A DNA stretch of 64,000 nucleotides from Cryptomeria japonica (lineage: Eukaryota; Streptophyta; Pinopsida; Cupressales; Cupressaceae), in contig NC_081413.1 of NCBI RefSeq assembly GCF_030272615.1, positions 102,510,239-102,574,238 on the forward strand, in the 5' to 3' direction. Positions 57,481 through 64,000 of the stretch are shown in pieces. Position 1 is the stretch's first letter. Every line of letters starts with the position of its first letter. The position numbers and the translations under genes were made by a program. A model generated the notes under the pieces. It did not search any database. It saw nothing but the letters and a program-made list of their open reading frames with translations, and was not told the origin of the DNA.

Positions 57481-59253
57481 AGTATGACATACATGATAAG
57501 TTTGATAAGCATGATAGGAATGATAGATATGAGAAGCATGAGACGTATGAGAAACCTTACAAGTCTAACCAAAAGTTTAGAAATAAGACGAACTTCTATT
57601 ATGCTACCGATGAAGGTGTTACAAATGATGAATTTAAAGGAGATGAAGTTGTATTTATTTCCATCAAGGAAGATGGACCTATACCTATTGATTCCACTAG
57701 CTATGCTGTTCAGGAGAAAGCTTTAGCTGCTAAAGTTCAAGAGAGAGATGAATGGGTAATTGATAGTGGCAATTCATATCATATGAACGGTGACAAAAGA
57801 AAATTTGAGAGTATGGAAATATATGATGGTGGAATAGTAAGATTTGGAGATGACAAAGCCTGTGTAATTTGTGGGAGAGGTTCTATTTCTTTTGATGGTA
57901 AGCATAATACTGATAATGTCTTGTATGTTGAAGGTTTGAAGCATAATCTTTTGAGTGTTGGATAGATGGTTGATAAATGTTATGATCTACAATTCAAGGA
58001 TGGTAAATGTAAGATCCTAAATGCCTCTGGTATAGAGATTGCATCTGGAACTAAGACTGAAGGTAACATTTTTCATTTGAATGCTGGTGCGAAAAGTTGT
58101 TTGATTGCTCAAATTGAAGAGAGTGGGTTGTGGCATAGGATAACGTGTTATGTAAATTTTGATTCAATAATTAAGATTAGTTCTACACAAACTGTTAGAG
58201 ATATGCCTAAAACTATTAAACCAACTAATCCGATATGTAAAGAATGTTAGTTGGGTAAGCAAACAAGAATTTCTTTCAAAAGCAAGCAGTATACATCTGA
58301 TGTATTGCTAGATCTTGTGCATACTAACCTATGTGGACCTAAAAAAGTTAGAAGTGTGTAGGGTGACATATATTTCATGTTGCTAATTGATGATTATTCT
58401 AGGATGATGTGGGTTGTTTTTTTGAAGGAGAAATCAAAAGCATTGGACAAGTTAAAAATATTCAAAGCAAATGTGGAGACTGAGTCTGGTTTGAAGGTGA
58501 AATGTCTGAGATCTGACAGAGTTGGTGAATTCTATTTCGATGAGTTCAATTCATAATGTGAGAAACATGGAATTAGAAGACAATTATCTACTCCTAGAAC
58601 CCCTCAATAGAATGGAGTTGTTGAAAGGAAGAACATAACTATTTTGGATGCTGCAAGGACTATGTTGATTGAAGGGAATGTTCTAAAGATCTATTGGAGA
58701 GAAGCTATTAGCACTGCTATTTACACATTTGATAGAGTTCATATAAAAGCTGATACCGGTAAGAGTCCTTATGAGTTATGGTTTGGTCATGTTCCTACTA
58801 TGAAATATTTTAGAGTATTTGGTAGCAAATGTTATATTAAGAGATATGAGGATATATGAAAGTTTGATGCTAGAAGTGATGAAGAAATTTTCTTGGGATA
58901 TTAAACAAAGAGCAAAGCCTACTAGTGCTACAATAAGAGACTGAGAAAGATAGCAGAAAGTGAAAATGGGAAGGTGGTTGAGAACCTTGGAAAAGAGATT
59001 AGAGGATGTGGATATTATGATGGTCAACATATTGTTCTGAACCCTATTCAGACTGAAGAGCCTAAGCAGAATGATCAGGTAGAGACCATGAATCTGGATG
59101 TTGTTGTTGCCAATGAAAAAGTACATGAACCTCAGAATCAGAACAATCAGAAGACTCTAAGGTATGTAAGATTGAATCATTCAAAAAATTAGATTATTGG
59201 AGATGAAAATAAAGGTGTGATGACTAGGAGAAGGCTAGCTTCTGAAGAAGTAT
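57481..59253 (+). pseudogene. Protease and integrase of K
   Basis: A Lys/Asp/Tyr-rich linker of near-repeats (DKFDKHDRNDRYEKHETYEK) follows the knuckle. Protease DEWVIDSGNSYHMNGD (about 57745-57790). HHCC finger LWHRITCYVNF...CKEC. Integrase: LVHTNLCGPKK has Asn at the first catalytic Asp; LRSDRVGEF keeps the second; NGVVERKN keeps the Glu. TAG stops at 57962, 58248, 58360 and about 58608 replace Gln. Confidence 0.9.
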
Positions 59254-60066
59254 GTGATTTCTAAAATTGAACCTAAAGATGTTGCTGAATCTTGTAAAGA
59301 TGAAAATAGGATGAGACCTATGGAAGAAGAATTGAATCAGATTGAAAAGAATAACAATTGGGAGCTTGTGCCTAGACCTAAGGATAAGAATGTTATTGGT
59401 ACTAAATGGGTATTTAGAAACAAATTGAATGAAGTTGGTGAAGTTGTCAGAAATAAAGCTAGATTGGTATGCAAAGTATATTCATAGAAAGAAGGAATTG
59501 ATTATGAGGATACTTTTTCTCCGGTGGCTAGACTTGAAGCTGTTAAGATGTTGCTTGCATATGCTACGTATAAAGATTTCAAGGTATATCAGATGGATGT
59601 CAAATCTACCTTTTTGAATGATGATCTTGAGGAAGAATTCTACATTGAGCAACCGGATGGATTTTCATTATCAGATGATGGAGACATGGTATGTAAACCA
59701 AAGAAAGCACTTTATGGATTGAAGCAAGCCCCTAGGGCATGGTATGCTAGATTAGATAAATATTTATTGAAATTGGGATTCAATAAAGGTGCTGCTGACA
59801 AGTATTCTATACTTTAAGATAAAGAATGATAATATCTTGATTGTTGAAGTCTTTGTTGATGATATTATCTTTGGAGGTGATGATAACTTGAACATGAAGT
59901 TTTTTGGTGATATGTAGAAAGAATTTGAGATGTCTATGATTGGTGAGATGAAATTTTTTCTTAGGTTTACAGATTTCACAGACTGCAAACAATATATTTA
60001 TATCTTAAACTAAGTATGTGAAAGAATTTCTAAAGAATTCTGGGTTAGATGACTCCAAACCAGCTA
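59254..60066 (+). pseudogene. Reverse transcriptase of K (3' part missing)
   Basis: MISKIEPKDVAESCKDENRM, NNWELVPRPKDKNVIGTKWV, DVKSTFLNDDLEEEFYIEQP and LKQAPRAWYARLDKYLL. A frameshift near 59805 leads to EVFVDDIIFGGDDNL (about 59850-59890), with the VDD site intact. It ends after TKYVKEFLKNSGLDDSKPAM at the inverted LTR. Confidence 0.9.
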
Positions 60067-60583
60067 TGTTAGTAGTAACCAAGAAGGAAGACTAAGAGGG
60101 GGTGAATCAGTCTTCACCAGAATACCAAACTTAATCACTAAACATAGATTTGATAAATTGCAGTAATAAAATAGATAAGAAAATTAACAACACAACACAC
60201 AACACCAAGATTTTTGATGTGGAAAACCCAGTTAAGGGAAAAACCATGGTGGGAACCTATCCACAATAAGATGATACTCTATAGTAGTATGTGTAAATAT
60301 TACAATGGGGATTGCACATGCATTCAAACACACTACCTAGAGCTCATTGCGCAAATATAATAACCCTAAAGGCTACAACCCTCAGGAAAGTCTCACTGAC
60401 TTACAACAAGATTCAGACTACAATCCGAAACAAATGAACAGAAAGAATAACATCTCCAAATGCTCGGTTATAGTTCCGGTTAAGCACAGATGTCTTCCCT
60501 GCAACACCAATTTCACCTCAAACTCAACACCAAAGGATAAATCACTTGTTCGCACATAAACCTCTCTCTGATAATTTTGATAT

Positions 60584-61472
60584 TGTTGGCATATGGACAC
60601 TCCAATGAGACATTGTGTGTGATTGAAGGTTTTGTCATTGATGGCAACCTTGCAATCCTATGGTACCGACAAGACATTATACCAGCAAAGCATTACACAG
60701 GAAACCTTGCAATCCTATGGCACCGACAAGACATTCTACAGGCAAAGCATTATTCAAGCAAGACAGTGCACCGGCATCAGCAAGATCACTCTACACTGGT
60801 ACCAGCACTGACACAGAAGAAAAGATGTACACCGACACAAAAGAAAAGATGTATACCGGCACAGAGGCCGACAAGATTTTTGATATGTAATATTTTGTTT
60901 ATTATTTTAAAAGCCGACTTGGCAAATTGTAAAATGACTCTTGTATATAAAAGAGATCATTGTAGACATTTGTAAGATATGGATAGAAGCATAAAGAAAA
61001 TTATTAGGCAGACCTAATGTGCGAATTATAGGTCAAGGGTATATGTAAAGAACAGAGCAAGAACCGATACTGAATCTGACATTAAAGATGCTATTGTAAA
61101 GCAGTACAAAATATTGGATTTGTATAATCCTCATTGTAAGTCAGTGTGACTTCTTATTGAGCAGTGTGCTCTAGGCAGTTGGCCTTCCTGCATGTGCAGG
61201 CCCCTATTGTAAGTAATATTCTCTTATTGGCCGTAAGTGAATATTGTGGGTCACAAATCCCACCGAGTTTTTTCCCACACCGGGTTTCCTTGTTAAACAT
61301 CTTGTGTTATGGTGTTCTTTTCATGTGGATGTTTTTGATTCTGTTAATTACATTAATTCTTGCATACCGGTATACTATTACTTTATGTTTTGCATGTTCT
61401 GTCTTAAGAAAATTTCATTACTAGTCAGATATTGATTCACCCCCCCTCTTAGTATCTGTGGGAATCCTAACA
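60584..61472 (+). mobile_element. Solo LTR M of the G family
   Basis: 889 bp, TGTTGGCATATGG...GGGAATCCTAACA. Perfect target duplication GATAT at 60579-60583 and 61473-61477. TATA box at 60944-60953. It resembles the G LTR in opposite orientation (CATTGATGGCAAC near the start; the CACAAATCCCACC region near 61252; the C-run at 61439). It shows that G-family elements moved more than once. Confidence 0.9.
60944..60953 (+). promoter_or_regulatory. TATA box of solo LTR M
   Basis: CTTGTATATAAAAGAGATC is a good plant TATA box at a normal LTR position. Confidence 0.65.
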
Positions 61473-62173
61473 GATATAACATCGACACCTAAATTTTATG
61501 AATATCTCTCCTATATATACAAATCATCAACCTTGACAACAAGGTCAGCTAAACCATCAACCCTCAATTACAAAATTACAACACATGATACAAAGATCAA
61601 CCACCAGACCAATATAATGATTTACATAGCATTACATGGACCTAAATCAAATTCCCAAATGCTCAACTCCACCAAAAATCATGCCAAGATCAACCGCAAC
61701 ACGCCACACCACCCAAAAAACTACATAACATGAAAATCATCACCAGTTCATAGAAACAACCAAAAAATTGCACAATGATCAATGTAGATCACCAAAAAAA
61801 ATAGGATATTACTAGGAAACACCAACAAGCATGTTAGAATTATCAGGAACAACTATACCAACACCACCTATCAAATCTTCATCGGTCAACGTCTGAAAGC
61901 TCAAGAACACAACCAATCAACAATTGTCACAAAGAAAGATAACTTGCGGAGCACCAAATCATGATCCAACTAAAATTAAGATACACAAGACCATCCCAAG
62001 AAATATCCCAAAGTCTCAGAACAAGATCTGATCACACCAGAATATATTAGAGGAAATACCAAACTCTACAAAATAGTAATCAACAAAATAAAACTACAAA
62101 CAGGATCATAAGATCTTCCCAAAATGCAATCACTGGAGCAAATCACAGGAATATGTTGACATCAATGACACCA

Positions 62174-64000
62174 TGTAATTGCCCTCCCTTGATCAAACTC
62201 TATTTAAATCTAGCTTGACTTTGGCTGACTTTTTCTTTTGTTTAGGTGGCTGGTTAATACCCTCCAACAAAATAACTTTTATCATGATTCTTTCATAAGA
62301 TGTTTTGGATTTCATGATTGTTGGTTATGCGTTAGATCTCTATGGATATTTATATGTTAGATTATATGCAGATGTATTGACTTATTTACTTTGATATATA
62401 TCATGTATTCGAGTCTGTATGGGGTGCAAGGGGATGATCTTCCGTCACTCACTTCGAAAGGACATAATCTCCTCCATCAGTGTGCCTAATCATGTTAGAT
62501 GTATATGTGTGCATTTTTCTCTGTGATGCAGCTGCAGGTATCGAGCATTGACTCCACCCGAATCTTGGAGTCTGAGCGTGCTCTATAACCCAATGGTAAG
62601 GTGGAAAAGGGTGATATTAGTCAGACCCCCTATTAGGCACCTCGATTCCTAGTTAGTTAGCCATGTTAATGTCAGTCTTGTTGGTATTTCGGGTTGGTTA
62701 GTCTCAGTCCCTTACCCTTGTGTTGGTGTGATATTTTGTTAGCAAAAAATAATAATATTAATTATAGTAAATTAAGTATTAATGGTAAATAAATTTATAT
62801 AGTTGAAAATTGTGCATTATTATATTTGGTTAATTAAATTAGTAAATGATTTAATCTATAATTTATTTAAAAGGGAAAATTAATTATTTGAATTTTATTG
62901 TGTTTTGGAAATTAAATTCAAAAGGTAGGTTAATAGTTAATTAATTTAATTTTAATTTATTGTGTGTTTGTGGGAGTTACACAATAATAATCATATAATT
63001 AATGATTTTGTGATGAGAATGTTGCATGCTTTTGGGAGTTACATTTTGTGGGAAAAGCTTACCTTTGAAAAATTTGGAGAAGGAAAGGCTTTTTGTTTTT
63101 TTTGCCGTGAAAATTTCTCTCTTTGCATTTTTAGTTCTTCTCTAGTTATGGGGTTATTTCTATAAAAATTTGGGGAAACTGGCCGAGAAGCTCACAGTAT
63201 GCATTTCTAGTTATGGTTTTTCAATTGGGTTTTGGAATATGGGGATGAAAAGTTGAATTGGGGAAAAACCTATGGAGTTTTTTCTTGGAAGTTATTGAAA
63301 AGGGTTTGAATCATTTTGTTGAAGCGGGTGGATTTGTGTGCTTGACTCAATGTGTTCAACAACTGTGGAATTTTTCTTAAGCTTTTGTGCTTATTATCCA
63401 GATTTCGTTAAGAGGTAGGGTTCCAAATTTTTCTCTTGCATATGGAAGTTTTCTTTTAGTTTTGTATGAAATGAAGTAGTCTATTTGGCTATTGGATGTA
63501 ATCTATGAAATTGGGTTAATTAGATGTAAAATTGGAAAAACCAGGAAAGTGAAATTTTGGGGAAAAGTTTTATATATGTGATCTGGTTATATTAATTCAT
63601 GGTTGATCTTTGTTTTGAGGAAAAAATTCAAATTGGGGTTAGAATTAGTTTTGCGGTGAATCTGTTCATTTGGATTCTTGATTTCAAATAGTTTATATTG
63701 TTCTTATTTACCTCAGTTTGGTTGTTTTGAGGTTTATATATATAATTTTAATCTCTGCTAAAATTTCATTTCCGCACTTTAAATTATTATTATTAGTTTT
63801 GTTTATATCGTTGCTCCATTTGTGCATTGGGGGGTTACCCACGGTGGTGGGGAGCCCACCCCCGTGAGCTTACTCACGGTGGTGGGGATCTCCACCACCA
63901 TCGTGGGGGTCCACGGTGGTGGCATTTTCCCCCCCTCTCGGCACTGTAGAAAATAAAACAATATTTCTTTATTTTTTTTTAAATTCGCACTAGTGTTTGT
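62174..64000 (+). other. Probable LTR start and AT-rich sequence, no gene seen
   Basis: Starts TGTAATTGCCCTCCC where LTR L is cut off. No ORF with a recognisable domain. 62740-62960 is very AT-rich (TTAATTAA-type). GC-rich inverted repeats occur at 63839-63923. It may be one long LTR running off the window; no second copy is available to test this. Confidence 0.35.
63839..63923. repeat. GC-rich inverted/direct repeat cluster
   Basis: CACGGTGGTGG occurs three times (about 63840, 63875, 63912). Between copies lie near-complements (CCCACCCCCGTG; CCACCACCATCGTG), giving two strong hairpins. This is out of keeping with the AT-rich surroundings. Confidence 0.8.

Larger units (their letters stand above)
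55329..60066 (+). mobile_element. Copia element K, 3'-truncated
   Basis: 5' LTR, PBS, gag, protease, integrase and part of RT on the plus strand. It ends in RT at 60066, where an inverted LTR of the same family begins. RNase H, PPT and 3' LTR are absent. Confidence 0.9.
60067..62173 (-). mobile_element. Inverted K-family LTR L, truncated, split by M
   Basis: The plus strand begins TGTTAGTAGTAACC with GAGGGGGTGAATCAG. This is the reverse complement of the end of K's LTR. It carries AAAAACCATGGTGGGA (60239-60254), is split by solo LTR M, resumes at 61478 and loses similarity at 62173 where another LTR-like start (TGTAATTGCCC) follows. Confidence 0.75.

Noticed and set aside
62586-62612. Second box-A-like sequence (AACCCAATGGTAAGG)
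   Set aside because: No matching box B at tRNA distance.
1-64000. Host plant gene with exons
   Set aside because: Apart from the PMD gene carried by F and two unknown ORFs, every coding signal maps to retroelement proteins.

Overview
The window looks like nuclear DNA from a plant with a very large, repeat-filled genome. A gymnosperm is my best guess, from the LTR-retroelement content, the deep nesting and the absence of any recognisable host gene; this is inference. Almost every coding signal belongs to decayed LTR retrotransposons (Ty1/Copia and Ty3/Gypsy Tat-type) or to passengers they carry. I found no rRNA, convincing tRNA or CRISPR.

Layout. (1) 1-28790: a pol-less LTR element on the minus strand, 'G' (LTRs 318-1256 and 27857-28790). 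It has a gag with four zinc knuckles and a very long unknown second ORF (5010 to 1556). Its left LTR also borders the PBS and gag start of a second unit (1-317), so units are tandem and share an LTR. G's gag is split by a 1.8-kb composite insertion 'P' (5346-7152) and by 'F' (7241-27061), a 19.8-kb Tat-lineage Gypsy element with 1448-bp LTRs and a perfect 5-bp target duplication (AGAAC). F carries gag, protease, a G-patch-like segment, RT, two RNase H domains and integrase on the minus strand. On the opposite strand it carries a plant-mobile-domain gene with a TATA box, a short ATG exon, a GTAAGT donor, a 1.1-kb intron and a long second exon. F contains a probable solo LTR 'Q' (17901-19273). 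(2) 28791-33890: an LTR remnant, an unknown decayed ORF (30305-31792), an empty AT-rich stretch and a Copia gag-protease remnant. (3) 33891-53726: an old Copia element 'B' (plus strand) broken by pol-less element 'C' (34543-39762, minus; it carries a shorter homologue of G's second ORF), nested solo LTRs 'J1/J2' (40787-43331) and complete Copia 'E' (44660-51956). (4) 53727-55328: a Copia gag scrap and featureless DNA. (5) 55329-62173: 3'-truncated Copia 'K', then an inverted LTR 'L' of the same family holding a G-family solo LTR 'M' (60584-61472, perfect GATAT duplication). (6) 62174-64000: a probable LTR start and AT-rich DNA ending in GC-rich inverted repeats.

How the parts relate: the pol-less elements G and C have PBS, PPT, LTRs and gag but no polymerase, so they would need enzymes from autonomous Copia relatives such as B, E or K, with whose LTRs they share a sequence block. 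All elements are decayed, with many in-frame TAG stops where CAG (Gln) is expected, as methylation-driven C-to-T change would produce. The most interesting items are the G/C second-ORF family, the spliced antisense plant-mobile-domain gene in F, and the TAGCGCA motif arrays near the 5' ends of both of F's opposed transcription units.
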